Assembly: GCA_016187935.1 (NCBI GenBank) | Contig: JACPIU010000007.1 | Span: 1 to 64,000 of the forward strand | Length of the DNA stretch: 64,000 nt | Direction of reading: 5' to 3' | From: Bdellovibrio sp. | GTDB taxonomy: Bacteria; Bdellovibrionota; Bacteriovoracia; Bacteriovoracales; Bacteriovoracaceae | In this document: positions 17,830 through 26,209 of the stretch, in pieces | How the letters are laid out: each line of letters opens with the position of its first letter | Numbering within the stretch: the stretch's first letter is position 1 | Notes under the pieces: generated by a model | What the model saw: only the letters and a program-made list of their open reading frames with translations | What the model was told of the DNA's origin: nothing | Database searches by the model: none | Made by a program: the position numbers and the translations under genes

Positions 17830-18350
17830 GTCACATAGACACCCCAACCAATAGCAAAAAAGACCGAAACAATCTGTGCCAGTCTTCTCATGGATGGCCA
17901 GGGGCTCATCGGAACTGGCCTGAATTTTTCGCGATCGCGCAAAAAAAGCTTTTGATCAACCCCCGCTTGCTCGATCATCCGCAAAGCATCGGGCCCAAGC
18001 TCTCGCCTGGTTATCTCATCCCAAATCCATTCTATTTCCAGCTTCTGGAGTGGTGCCTGTCCGGGAGATGCCCCGTACACTATCTGAACCAGGTAGCGCA
18101 GTCGATACATCATGGACTTCTCAAATTGTCGAGCATCGGCTGATGCCCAGCGCTCGATTTGAGGAAAATATCGAAGTAATGACGGCTCCCAAAAAAGATA
18201 TTCGTCTTGGATTTCCAAAAAACTGGCGAGTCCAAAGATCTTTTCTTCCTTCTCCTCTACCTGGCGGCCAGAATCTTCAAGCATGACAGGTTTGGGGATC
18301 GGAGGAATAGTGACATGAACATAATATTGTGACGTCTCGATTTCGTTCAT
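17763..18350 (-). CDS. Uncharacterised protein with C-terminal membrane segment
   Basis: 195 residues. There is no signal peptide. The N-terminal ~150 residues are charged and predicted soluble, with aromatic-rich EYLFWEPSLLRYF. Two hydrophobic stretches near the C-terminus (~153–172 and ~177–193) suggest a tail anchor or hairpin. The ATG at 18350 has only a weak AGGAT site. The last 67 bases overlap the 3' end of the convergent subtilase gene. No family is recognised. Frame length and the conserved-looking amphipathic pattern support it as real. Confidence 0.6.
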   Translation of the reverse strand: MNEIETSQYYVHVTIPPIPKPVMLEDSGRQVEEKEEKIFGLASFLEIQDEYLFWEPSLLRYFPQIERWASADARQFEKSMMYRLRYLVQIVYGASPGQAPLQKLEIEWIWDEITRRELGPDALRMIEQAGVDQKLFLRDREKFRPVPMSPWPSMRRLAQIVSVFFAIGWGVYVTYWLIRLEVVTELWIRLLSLIK

Positions 18351-18483
18351 ATCCTAATCTTACCGGCAATATCTCTCAGGTGCAAACAACCTGTTATAGG
18401 AAAATCAAAATCCGAAGGGTATAATAGACTATAAAATTTACTCAAAACAACCGCCTCCTTTGCCTATCATTTATAATTGTTGC

Positions 18484-19251
18484 ATGCCTATTTTACGCGC
18501 CAGCTTTATAATGGCACTTTTAATCTCCACTTGGGCCTGGGCGGCCGAAGGGCCGACTCCACTGGCGCGATCTTACGTTCAAAAAATCAAAAATTCTTCT
18601 CATGCGTTAGTTGAATTCAATAATGCTGTCGATAGTTCTCAACAGGATACCATTTATTTATTTGTTCAAGGGATCGAGATAGGGAACGGAGAACAATGGG
18701 CCGCCGCCTTTGATGTTGCCATCAGAAGAAAGGCCAGTTTTTACTTTCACAAAATATACAATAGAAAATCGCTCAAACGAAATGTCTCTCTCATCAAAAA
18801 ATCTATTAGGGAAGTTCAGCGTCGCCACCCTAACCAGAAAATAGAAATCTTGGCCTATTCCGCAGGCGGTGCCGCCACATTAGTGGCCTGGCGCGATCTG
18901 GAATCAAAGCGTTCTAACTATCATGATATTCATCTCACTACCATCGCTTCTCCCCTGAGTGGTTATGGTGCCCCCATCATTGCAGTCCCTTTTGTATCAC
19001 TCTTTTTTGGTGCCTATAATGGGAAATTGGCGCGGGGAGTGGCGGATGAATTACGTGGACAACAACTCTCCCTTTGCCGTCATTTCGTAAATATGGATTG
19101 CAGACTCGATCGACATAGTTGTCCACGTCGCGGAACCAGCAATACTCAACTGCTCCCGGAAATGCCGTGTGGAACAGACAACATTACTGAATTTTATAAT
19201 GAAACGCATGAAAGTATTATCGCCAGGGCGGCCGAGATGCTTGTTCAGTAG
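18484..19251 (+). CDS. Exported alpha/beta-hydrolase-like protein
   Basis: 255 residues. The signal peptide ends near AWAA. An alpha/beta hydrolase core is suggested by the strand TIYLFVQGIEIG, the nucleophile elbow LAYSAGGAA (A-Y-S-A-G, not the classical G-x-S-x-G) and TTIASPLSGYG. A possible catalytic His lies in NETHES near the C-terminus. Five cysteines near the end (CRHF, DCRL, SCPR, PCGT) suggest disulfides in an exported protein. The start could also be at 18460, eight codons earlier. The fold resembles the exported protein at 30258–30944. Confidence 0.65.
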   Translation: MPILRASFIMALLISTWAWAAEGPTPLARSYVQKIKNSSHALVEFNNAVDSSQQDTIYLFVQGIEIGNGEQWAAAFDVAIRRKASFYFHKIYNRKSLKRNVSLIKKSIREVQRRHPNQKIEILAYSAGGAATLVAWRDLESKRSNYHDIHLTTIASPLSGYGAPIIAVPFVSLFFGAYNGKLARGVADELRGQQLSLCRHFVNMDCRLDRHSCPRRGTSNTQLLPEMPCGTDNITEFYNETHESIIARAAEMLVQ

Positions 19252-19381
19252 GCAAGGAATTCCCCAGCGCTCAATTTATCGTCACTAACTTCTCGCAACT
19301 ACTCATGTAACCTATTGATATTCAAAATTTTCTGCCCGCAGAGGCGAACGTTGCGTATAATTTTAAAAGGGTGAGGGTGCT

Positions 19382-19885
19382 ATGAGATCGTTTTTCTTAC
19401 TTCCAATGTTTTTGCTTGGTTTACATCTTCAAACAAATGAGGTGAGTGCAGAAACAGCAAAAAAAACCGCACCACTAAAAAACATTACCACCCGAGCGCT
19501 CGACTCTCATCCGACGGAAATTGATAGCGATGGCGATGGCAAGACCGATATCTGGCAAACTTTTTCCTGGAACGGCAAGCTGGAATCCGCCACTTACGAC
19601 AATGATTTCGACGGCAAAGCCGATGAGTGGTTAAAAATCGAGGCAAGCAAAAAAGAGCGCATTCAGCTTTCCGACTCCAACAAGAATTTACGTCAAAAAA
19701 TTACCGAACTCATGGATGACGCTGGCATCACTCAGCAAATAATTACTGAAAGCGAAACCTCCAAGGACCAGTGGGAACTACGTAAACGCCAAACTTATTT
19801 GGCGGCCAAAAAGATTTATAAAATTGAAATTTTTCAGAATGGAAAATTGAAGGAAGAATATACTACTCCGGCCGAGGTTCATTAA
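19382..19885 (+). CDS. Exported protein with calcium-binding-type Asp repeats
   Basis: 167 residues, ATG behind GAGGG. The signal peptide ends near VSAE. Two short acidic loops, DSDGDGKTD (~57–65) and DNDFDGKAD (~81–89), follow the DxDxDG pattern of EF-hand/thrombospondin-type-3 calcium sites, each followed by an aromatic strand (IWQTFSW, EWLKIE). The rest is charged and helical. Its stop is one base before the start of the HExxH protein, so the two form an operon and may work together. Confidence 0.7.
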   Translation: MRSFFLLPMFLLGLHLQTNEVSAETAKKTAPLKNITTRALDSHPTEIDSDGDGKTDIWQTFSWNGKLESATYDNDFDGKADEWLKIEASKKERIQLSDSNKNLRQKITELMDDAGITQQIITESETSKDQWELRKRQTYLAAKKIYKIEIFQNGKLKEEYTTPAEVH

Positions 19886-19886
19886 T

Positions 19887-21806
19887 ATGATTATTCGAGC
19901 TGTAACCCTTTTGTTCCTTGCAGGGCCTATTATTCCTTGCGCACAGGCGGATTATTGGAGCGATTACAAAACCTGTCTCTCCACTATTTTTACAGGCGAT
20001 CGTGCCGTTTGCGCCGAACTCATCTCATCGAGACAAAAGACCGCCGTATCGAAGTTGGCCACCTCACTGGCAGGTCTCTCGGGAGGTATTCCTTGCACGG
20101 ACACCGCCAATAATAAAGTTTATCTCGGCAATGGTTTTATCGTGGATCGCGTGAGCTGCGGCCCCCGGGGAGAGAATATTCCAGGTTGCTCTTCCTTTTT
20201 TGGCCCGAGCACTCCCTCCCAGGACACCAGCACCGTCTGTGCTTCCCCTCTACCCGCGACATCCGGCGATGGTGGAGCGGTGATTGAATGGTGTTTTGAG
20301 TGTGCACCCGATGGATGCGCGGCCTGCGGATCGCGGGGAAATATGGTGGATCAGGCCGCCAAGTCTGTTACAAATTCTGTTGATAAACTGCTGAATTGCT
20401 TTAAACCCGGTGGGCGCTATCCTCAACCTAAAATGCGCAGCAAAATTATCAAATCATATACCGAGTTGTCGGCGAGCGGAACGACCTTGAGTTGCCCCAA
20501 CCAAGATACTAGCAACGCCAGTTCAGGCGGGCTCACAGCTGGTCGCGCCAATCTGGCCGAGCGAACCATTAAAGTCTTTCCAGTCGGAATGGGTGATACC
20601 GCCACCTTTGGGCATGAATTTCTTCACATGTGTGGCAATGTCGATAATCAAGACGTTCACACTCACAATCATCCTTTTAACAATCATAAACATACGGGAA
20701 GCGGAAGCGGTTTCTCCCCAGCAACCAGCACCAATCAATATGGACTTCCCAACCAGTACTTTGATCGCGTTTACAGTTGTGAATCCCTTTGTTTTGAAAA
20801 GGAACTTATTAGTAAGGAACAATGCGAGTTATGTTTGGAGTATGGAGCAACCAATAATTCACAAAAAAAGCTCTATAAAAAACCTTGCCAAAAAATGCTG
20901 ACACTTGAGCAATTGGCCGACTTAAAAAAACTTCAGCGTTACGCTGACGAGGAAATTCGTGACATGTGTCGTTTCCAAACATCTCAACTTTTTTCTCAGT
21001 GGAACGCCCCGATCACTCAGGCAATCAGCAATATACGTTCTGCCTCTGTTGAGATTCCTGATGTCTACTTCATTAATTTCCGCAGAACAGGCGCAATCGA
21101 ATTGCGCACTTCCATCTCGGGAATGCCTCAATCCGGAACAACCAGCACCAGTTTGGTGGGTGCCAAAACACCGGAGCAAAGAGAGACCACTCCAACCGAA
21201 CTGGGGGGACCAGTTGTCACGACTGATCGTGCCCCCACTTGGTCGACGGTGACAAGTCGTTGTCAAAATGGAATTGAGAATGCCATAGACCAGTTAGACA
21301 GCATGATCACTGCCGAAACGTCGAGAGATGATACCTCTTCAAACCGCAACTTAAGCGAGCTGAGGAATACCAAGAGAAAATATGAAATGGAAAAGCGTAT
21401 TTTTGAATTTAAACGAATCTGCCAGAGAATCAAAGTTTATAAGATGGCTTCAACCGCTTGTTTGACGGCCGCCGGGCTGTCTACGGAAGCAGCCGCGCAT
21501 CGGGGTTTTTGCCGTAATTCATTTAGTCTAACCAGTAATTCACGATATCCGGAAATCAAGGGAGCGCTCGATTCTCTCAAAAACAACATTGTTGGAAATG
21601 ATAGTATCAATGGTTGGAATCAATTTTCCTCAGAAAACTCCCTGGCCAAAATCGATGCACAAGGAACCCCTTATAGTGATCAGCTATATGTTCCAGAGGC
21701 GATCACTATGCCCGCTTCGTTAGATCTCAATACCGCTTCCAGCTTGTGTAATACTCTCCCCTCCCAGGCGACTCTTATTACCCGTGTGGTAGGCACATTG
21801 CCTTAG
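19887..21806 (+). CDS. Exported Cys-rich protein with HExxH motif (putative metalloprotease)
   Basis: 639 residues. The signal peptide ends near AQA-D. The N-terminal third is Cys-rich (WCFECAPDGCAACG). Residues ~239–270 read ATFGHEFLHMCGN then a His-rich stretch with seven His. His243-Glu244-x2-His247 is the zinc-binding and catalytic signature of many metallopeptidases, and Asp253 or a His downstream could be the third ligand. The C-terminal half is helical with further cysteines. I do not recognise the family. The gene follows the Ca-loop protein by one base and ends inside a palindromic element; its TAG stop overlaps the left arm. Confidence 0.7.
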   Translation: MIIRAVTLLFLAGPIIPCAQADYWSDYKTCLSTIFTGDRAVCAELISSRQKTAVSKLATSLAGLSGGIPCTDTANNKVYLGNGFIVDRVSCGPRGENIPGCSSFFGPSTPSQDTSTVCASPLPATSGDGGAVIEWCFECAPDGCAACGSRGNMVDQAAKSVTNSVDKLLNCFKPGGRYPQPKMRSKIIKSYTELSASGTTLSCPNQDTSNASSGGLTAGRANLAERTIKVFPVGMGDTATFGHEFLHMCGNVDNQDVHTHNHPFNNHKHTGSGSGFSPATSTNQYGLPNQYFDRVYSCESLCFEKELISKEQCELCLEYGATNNSQKKLYKKPCQKMLTLEQLADLKKLQRYADEEIRDMCRFQTSQLFSQWNAPITQAISNIRSASVEIPDVYFINFRRTGAIELRTSISGMPQSGTTSTSLVGAKTPEQRETTPTELGGPVVTTDRAPTWSTVTSRCQNGIENAIDQLDSMITAETSRDDTSSNRNLSELRNTKRKYEMEKRIFEFKRICQRIKVYKMASTACLTAAGLSTEAAAHRGFCRNSFSLTSNSRYPEIKGALDSLKNNIVGNDSINGWNQFSSENSLAKIDAQGTPYSDQLYVPEAITMPASLDLNTASSLCNTLPSQATLITRVVGTLP

Positions 21807-21929
21807 GGCCTATCCCAAAACCTTCAGATGCTAGGCGCGATTGAGGGAGCGCGGAGGCGTACACAGAGTGTACGCCGCACAAGCGAGCGATTGAGCAACG
21901 TCGCAGATGAGGGTTTTGGGATAGGCCCT
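21805..21929. repeat. Palindromic intergenic element, copy 2
   Basis: 125 bases with 18-bp perfect outer arms at 21805–21822 and 21912–21929 (agggcctatcccaaaacc) and the same central ggcgtacac–aga–gtgtacgcc hairpin as copy 1. Relative to copy 1 there is an a→g change in the left arm matched by t→c in the right arm, a gggg/gagg difference and a 2-base insertion. It lies between convergent genes and overlaps both stop codons. A bidirectional terminator or domesticated palindromic mobile unit is likely. Confidence 0.85.
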
Positions 21930-23095
21930 TAGTATTGCAATTCGAGCATGACCCCGAAATGATCTGATAAGTGGGTTTCAATCATGCGCTTATCCCTCTC
22001 AACAGAAACTCTTTCTGTCATGAAAAGTGAGGTTTTCAGCACCCGTTCTTGGTCAATGTTTTTCAATAAGATATGATCGATAATATTGTTACCATCCGTC
22101 GGCTTATTGAGCGAGTTTGAATTGCAATAGGTACAGGCGCGATATTGCGGCCAGACGATTGGGTCGAGATAGCGAGTATCGACGAAATCCCAATAGTTTT
22201 TTTCAAACTCTCCAACGATATTTTGCTCAGGAAAGCTTGGGCCAAAATTAAAATCGCCCAAGATTGCCATCGGTTTTCCTGCCGCCAACAACGATATCTT
22301 CTCATCGATGAATTTCATCTGTTGAGCATTCTCTTCCTCCCAATCCCGAAAGGGACCGGTATAGGGCGCGGACTGAGCGAGATTAGCACTTGGGTGAGTA
22401 CAACCGACGAACAGCGCACCACCAGGTAAGTCCACTTCAGCGTAGAGAAAATCTCGCCTGGTTAAAGTGGAAAGTTCACGCATGCTGGTCAGTCCCTGCT
22501 TCCCAAAAGGATATTTGGAAAAAAGCATCAATCCGTTACTTCCCTTGTAAGTGAAGAGATCGACCTTTTTCAATGGGGATAAAAGTTGCAGCATTGCAAG
22601 AGTGGGATTTTTCCCGACTTGGGCCATGAGGGCCTGGGCGCATTGACGTTTGGACTGTTTCAAATTCTCCAGTGAAGCACGGCAATCATTGATGACACAG
22701 GAGGTGAAGGCCTGGCCTTGAAGCCCTTTGCATTTGGTTTGGAAGCAAGTCACGATTTTGGGTTCGCCACCTGTATCCTTGCCAAACAAATCTGAAATCT
22801 TACAAACTGGCGCACGATTTGCTTTGGTTTTTTCAATCTTCGGCACAATTGAAAAGGGATATTGTTTCGCCATGGCGCGAGTAATGGCCTTGCGATCTTT
22901 CTTGGACCAGACTTCCTGCATACAGAAAATATCTGCCGGCACTTTGGGCAGTATCTTTTCCTGTTCCACTCGCCGCTCTTTTGCCAGGTCCACAAACCCA
23001 TGGGCCAACCCTAAGTTATAGGTGACCAGGGTGATAGGGGGTGAGATGGTTTGAGCGGAGAGATTCAAAGCAAAAGCAAGAAGAAATATCAGCAT
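21929..23095 (-). CDS. Exported endonuclease/exonuclease/phosphatase (EEP) family protein
   Basis: About 388 residues with a signal peptide ending near NLSAQ. EEP landmarks are in order: VTYNLG, the metal-binding CMQEVW, THPSAN, GDFNFG (catalytic Asp and Asn), IDHILL and the terminal SDHFGVMLEL. The superfamily includes DNases, sphingomyelinases and inositol phosphatases. An insert with six cysteines (CKISDLF…CFQTKCKG…CVINDC…CAQAL) between the second and third motifs is unusual and suits a disulfide-bonded exported enzyme. The start may instead be GTG 23155, which would add 20 residues. Substrate (DNA, RNA or lipid) cannot be decided. Confidence 0.82.
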   Translation of the reverse strand: MLIFLLAFALNLSAQTISPPITLVTYNLGLAHGFVDLAKERRVEQEKILPKVPADIFCMQEVWSKKDRKAITRAMAKQYPFSIVPKIEKTKANRAPVCKISDLFGKDTGGEPKIVTCFQTKCKGLQGQAFTSCVINDCRASLENLKQSKRQCAQALMAQVGKNPTLAMLQLLSPLKKVDLFTYKGSNGLMLFSKYPFGKQGLTSMRELSTLTRRDFLYAEVDLPGGALFVGCTHPSANLAQSAPYTGPFRDWEEENAQQMKFIDEKISLLAAGKPMAILGDFNFGPSFPEQNIVGEFEKNYWDFVDTRYLDPIVWPQYRACTYCNSNSLNKPTDGNNIIDHILLKNIDQERVLKTSLFMTERVSVERDKRMIETHLSDHFGVMLELQY

Positions 23096-23261
23096 AGTAA
23101 AACCCAGTTTAATTTTAAAAATGCATGCATAAAACGAAGGGGCGAGAAAAGCCACAGGTTTGTATTATTTACGCAACTTAGAGGTGACATTATCATGCTT
23201 TTTTTGGTAACAATCTAGGTTTTGGATTTCTTTTTTGAATTTTTAATAAAAGGGCAAGCAA

Positions 23262-24020
23262 ATGAAAGGAACGGTATTTCAAGGCAATTTGCAATTTCAT
23301 GTAGATATACAGGGTGAGGCCTGGACCCCAGGCCAGATGCTGCGAGGCCAGCTTAATGTCAATAATCAAGGTTCGGCCCCCATAAACTTGGCCCAGGTCG
23401 GTATCACCTTGGCCCATGGCCTTTATAAGAAAGTCAAGGCCAGCGATCCCAAGGCCTTTACCGCTTTTACCACTCAAACATTTGGGTCAGATGCTGAACT
23501 TCCTCCTGGGCAAGCAAACCAACTGACATGGTCTATCCCCTTAGAGGAAACAGCTCCCATTACCGACAAGGCAGGATCACTCTTTTTGGTATTTGGAAAT
23601 TTGGCGGATAAAACCAAAGGCGGGCACCTGCTCATCACTGTCGGACCAGGTTTCATCATTCAAGAATACTTGAAAATTTTTGAAAATTTTTTCCGCTTCA
23701 AAGCAAAAGAATTACGCCAAAGTAAAGATATGATTCAGATCAAAATGACTCCTCCTACCTCCAAAGAGTTTTCCAGTACAGAGGGCCTGCTTTTGTTCAT
23801 CAAAAACCAGGCTGGTAAATTAGACCTCAAATATGAATTTACGATAAAAAAGCTGGGATACACTCAAGGTTCAGTGGCGATGGAAAAAAAAGAATTGATT
23901 TTTTCTTATTCGCTGGCACAGAAGGATTTTATGTTGGGTAAAGATATGATCGATCAAGATAAAATGCTGGCCCACTTCAATGAAGTGCTCAACCAAGTCA
24001 AAATGAAAGCTAATTACTAA
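23262..24020 (+). CDS. Uncharacterised protein with arrestin/Spo0M-like beta-sandwich features
   Basis: 252 residues, ATG behind AAAGGGC. There is no signal peptide. The N-terminal half has the pattern of arrestin-like folds: a short strand with alternating residues, PGQMLRGQLNVNNQGSAPINL, then a later LPPGQANQLTWSIPL strand. This resembles Spo0M-type proteins, but the match is by pattern only. The C-terminal half is Lys-rich and helical. It was probably acquired or conserved as a single gene. It overlaps the convergent gene at 24010 by 11 bases. Function unknown. Confidence 0.6.
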   Translation: MKGTVFQGNLQFHVDIQGEAWTPGQMLRGQLNVNNQGSAPINLAQVGITLAHGLYKKVKASDPKAFTAFTTQTFGSDAELPPGQANQLTWSIPLEETAPITDKAGSLFLVFGNLADKTKGGHLLITVGPGFIIQEYLKIFENFFRFKAKELRQSKDMIQIKMTPPTSKEFSSTEGLLLFIKNQAGKLDLKYEFTIKKLGYTQGSVAMEKKELIFSYSLAQKDFMLGKDMIDQDKMLAHFNEVLNQVKMKANY

Positions 24021-24786
24021 TAATTTTACGTACATCAATCGGTCCTTCGTCACTGACTAAGCGAGAGAGGACAGGGTGGCGCAAGACGGCTTCCATAGAC
24101 ATTTCCTGCCCATCCACCACTGCAGTGGCAGATACCGCACGAAATCCATGAGAGTAATCAACCCAGCGATCATCATGGGCAAGACTCAAAGGTTGGATGA
24201 CGGTACCATCCTTTTTAAACCAACCATAAATTGCTTCACGATTTGGCCGTTCAAGCAAACGTTTGGTCAGAACATAATCTTTCTTATGTCCTGCGCTCAA
24301 ACAATGGCAAGGGTAGAATAGATTCCTCTCTGCCAGTTGTTGGATGAGTAAATCTGTGTGCTCTAAAAAAATTGGCGAGGTTGTCATTTCCGGTCCGGAT
24401 GACATGGTTTTAGACCAAATTTTAAGTTCTGCCTGTTGATAAATTATGTTTACCATTTTCGCAGTTGGAATGAGAATTCCCAATGAAGTCATAAGCTTTT
24501 TGACGGTGAAGAACTGCACAGGCGACCAAAAAAATTCATGTTCGTCTCCCAATTGCAAATAATCGGGAGAAACATAAAAGGTTAAGCTGTGATTTTTTGA
24601 ATGGATGGTAATTGGTACAAACGAATACCAATCCGGAAAGGCCTGGTGATCACGAACAGCTTGCAGAACAAAACTCTCTCGCGCCTCCCCATCTAGTTGT
24701 AAAAACTGATCTCGCTGACCCGACTTGACGGTGGGAGCGAAGAGCATAAATGTAAGAACTAAAAGGCCAATTTTTATCACTTGCAC
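24010..24786 (-). CDS. Exported protein of unknown function
   Basis: 258 residues, GTG start at 24786 behind AAGGGG (another in-frame GTG lies two codons in). The signal peptide ends near VKSG. Notable conserved-looking stretches are FYVSPDYLQLGDEHEFFWSP, a helix LGILIPTAKMVNIIY, HKKDYVLTKRL and VDYSHGFRAVSATAVVDG near the end. The His residues in SAGHKKDY and DYSHG and the Asp-rich loop could form an active site. I recall similar sequences among hypothetical secreted proteins of Bdellovibrionota and Myxococcota but know no function. It overlaps the convergent gene by 11 bases. Confidence 0.65.
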   Translation of the reverse strand: MQVIKIGLLVLTFMLFAPTVKSGQRDQFLQLDGEARESFVLQAVRDHQAFPDWYSFVPITIHSKNHSLTFYVSPDYLQLGDEHEFFWSPVQFFTVKKLMTSLGILIPTAKMVNIIYQQAELKIWSKTMSSGPEMTTSPIFLEHTDLLIQQLAERNLFYPCHCLSAGHKKDYVLTKRLLERPNREAIYGWFKKDGTVIQPLSLAHDDRWVDYSHGFRAVSATAVVDGQEMSMEAVLRHPVLSRLVSDEGPIDVRKIISN

Positions 24787-24847
24787 GAATGCCCCTTAGA
24801 CAGTATGAATTGCCCATTAATCAAACGTAATTTGAAGGAGTCCGTCA

Positions 24848-26134
24848 ATGACCTTCAGACAAATCAGCATGGGCCTTTGCATGCTTCTGGCCTTAGATTC
24901 GACTTATGCTCAAAATATTGATTGCGTGGAAGAAGAAGCGCAAGATTTCTTAAAACGGGAAGTGATTAAGCGTAGTCTTGATCCGGATGGTGCGCTTAAA
25001 GCTTCAATTCAATATCGTATCTTGAACTACGGCCACTTCCCTAATGGGCCTTACCGCGAAATTAATCCCGTGCCTGTAGGGAACAATGTTCAGAAGGTGA
25101 TTTTTCTTGGTCTGCCGGCAACCATTCACAAAAAAATCATGCGCCCTCTGGCGTGCGTTGAAAAGGCCATCCAAGAGGATTGTCAGCTAACGCCTTATTT
25201 TGCCCAACACCTGAGCACCTTTCGCACCGTGAACTCTTATCGCGGAGGTGAATTGTCGAATCATTTGTTCGGTCTGGCGATCGATATTGATCCCTCCCTC
25301 AACCCCTGCTGTGGCTGTGTTAAACCATGGAGTGACGATCCCTCCTGTCGACTTCCCGACCTAACCGCCTGGGAACGCACCAAGCTTCCCGCCTGCTATA
25401 TCACGGCCTTTGAACGCTTTGGATTCTATTGGCTGGGAAGAGACCCGGATCTACAGGATACCATGCATTTTGAATACCTCGGTCGACCGCAGGAAACCAA
25501 AGCGACTGAAGAGATCTGCCCTTCCGATATGATTCAAATCAAGAAAGAAAATGGCAGTTTTTGTATTGATCAATATGAAGCGCCCAATCGCTTGGGTGAA
25601 CGCCCCTTCGTGGCCCGCACCGCTCTCGAAGGGGAAACCTATTGTAAGTCCCAAGGAAAAGAACTATGTAGCGATGTGGCCTGGGAACGCGCCTGTCAGG
25701 GCATGCAAAATACTCCTTTCCCTTATGGCGCGACCTATAAGGAAGGGGTTTGTAATGATGATAAAATATGGCGTTCACCTTCATGGCCCCTGGTGGCGCG
25801 CTATAATCCCGCCAATCCGAACTCAAACCCGGCGGCGCGAGACCATGTCAATTACCTTAATCAATCTGAGCCCAGTGGCAAACGATCGAGTTGTAAAAGT
25901 GACGAAAACGTCTTTGATATGACGGGCAATGCCGCCGAATGGGTGAAAAATACCCGCAAAATTCCAAGCTCGGTGGATGGCAAGGTCAATGGCCACACTA
26001 TCAAAGGGTGCTTTTGGTCAAAATGTTATAAAAACGATCGGCCATCCTGCGGCTTTAATAATCCCAATCATGCCAGTGGTTTTCGATCTTATGAGACAGG
26101 TTTCCGTTGTTGTTTAACACCGTGTTATTATTAG
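24848..26134 (+). CDS. Exported fusion of M15 (VanY-type) carboxypeptidase and FGE/sulfatase-modifying-factor-like domain
   Basis: 428 residues, ATG behind AAGGAG, signal peptide ending near TYAQ. Residues ~45–212 form an M15 zinc peptidase: FRTVNSYRGG, SNHLFGLAIDID with His139 and Asp146, and TMHFEYLG with His207, the usual zinc ligands. Such enzymes cut D-Ala-D-Ala or L-Ala-D-Glu bonds of peptidoglycan. Residues ~224–425 form an FGE-like domain: FCIDQYEAPN, the ELCSDVAWERACQG helix, FDMTGNAAEWV and the closing GFRCC. A Cys388-x4-Cys393 pair lies where formylglycine-generating enzymes carry their active-site pair, but alignment there is uncertain. The domain may only serve binding. Confidence 0.85.
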   Translation: MTFRQISMGLCMLLALDSTYAQNIDCVEEEAQDFLKREVIKRSLDPDGALKASIQYRILNYGHFPNGPYREINPVPVGNNVQKVIFLGLPATIHKKIMRPLACVEKAIQEDCQLTPYFAQHLSTFRTVNSYRGGELSNHLFGLAIDIDPSLNPCCGCVKPWSDDPSCRLPDLTAWERTKLPACYITAFERFGFYWLGRDPDLQDTMHFEYLGRPQETKATEEICPSDMIQIKKENGSFCIDQYEAPNRLGERPFVARTALEGETYCKSQGKELCSDVAWERACQGMQNTPFPYGATYKEGVCNDDKIWRSPSWPLVARYNPANPNSNPAARDHVNYLNQSEPSGKRSSCKSDENVFDMTGNAAEWVKNTRKIPSSVDGKVNGHTIKGCFWSKCYKNDRPSCGFNNPNHASGFRSYETGFRCCLTPCYY

Positions 26135-26144
26135 GATTGATTAC

Positions 26145-26187
26145 AAGAACACTCGAACTGACGATAGTACCTCGAGTGTTCTTTTTT
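26145..26187 (+). terminator. Intrinsic terminator after the M15–FGE gene
   Basis: A perfect 12-bp stem, aagaacactcga (26145–26156) with tcgagtgttctt (26172–26183), is followed by a run of T. This is the clearest Rho-independent terminator in the window. It lies 10 bases after the stop at 26134 and separates this gene from the Cys-rich gene at 26210. Confidence 0.85.
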
Positions 26188-26209
26188 ATTCTTTCGTTGG
26201 GGTTTGACG

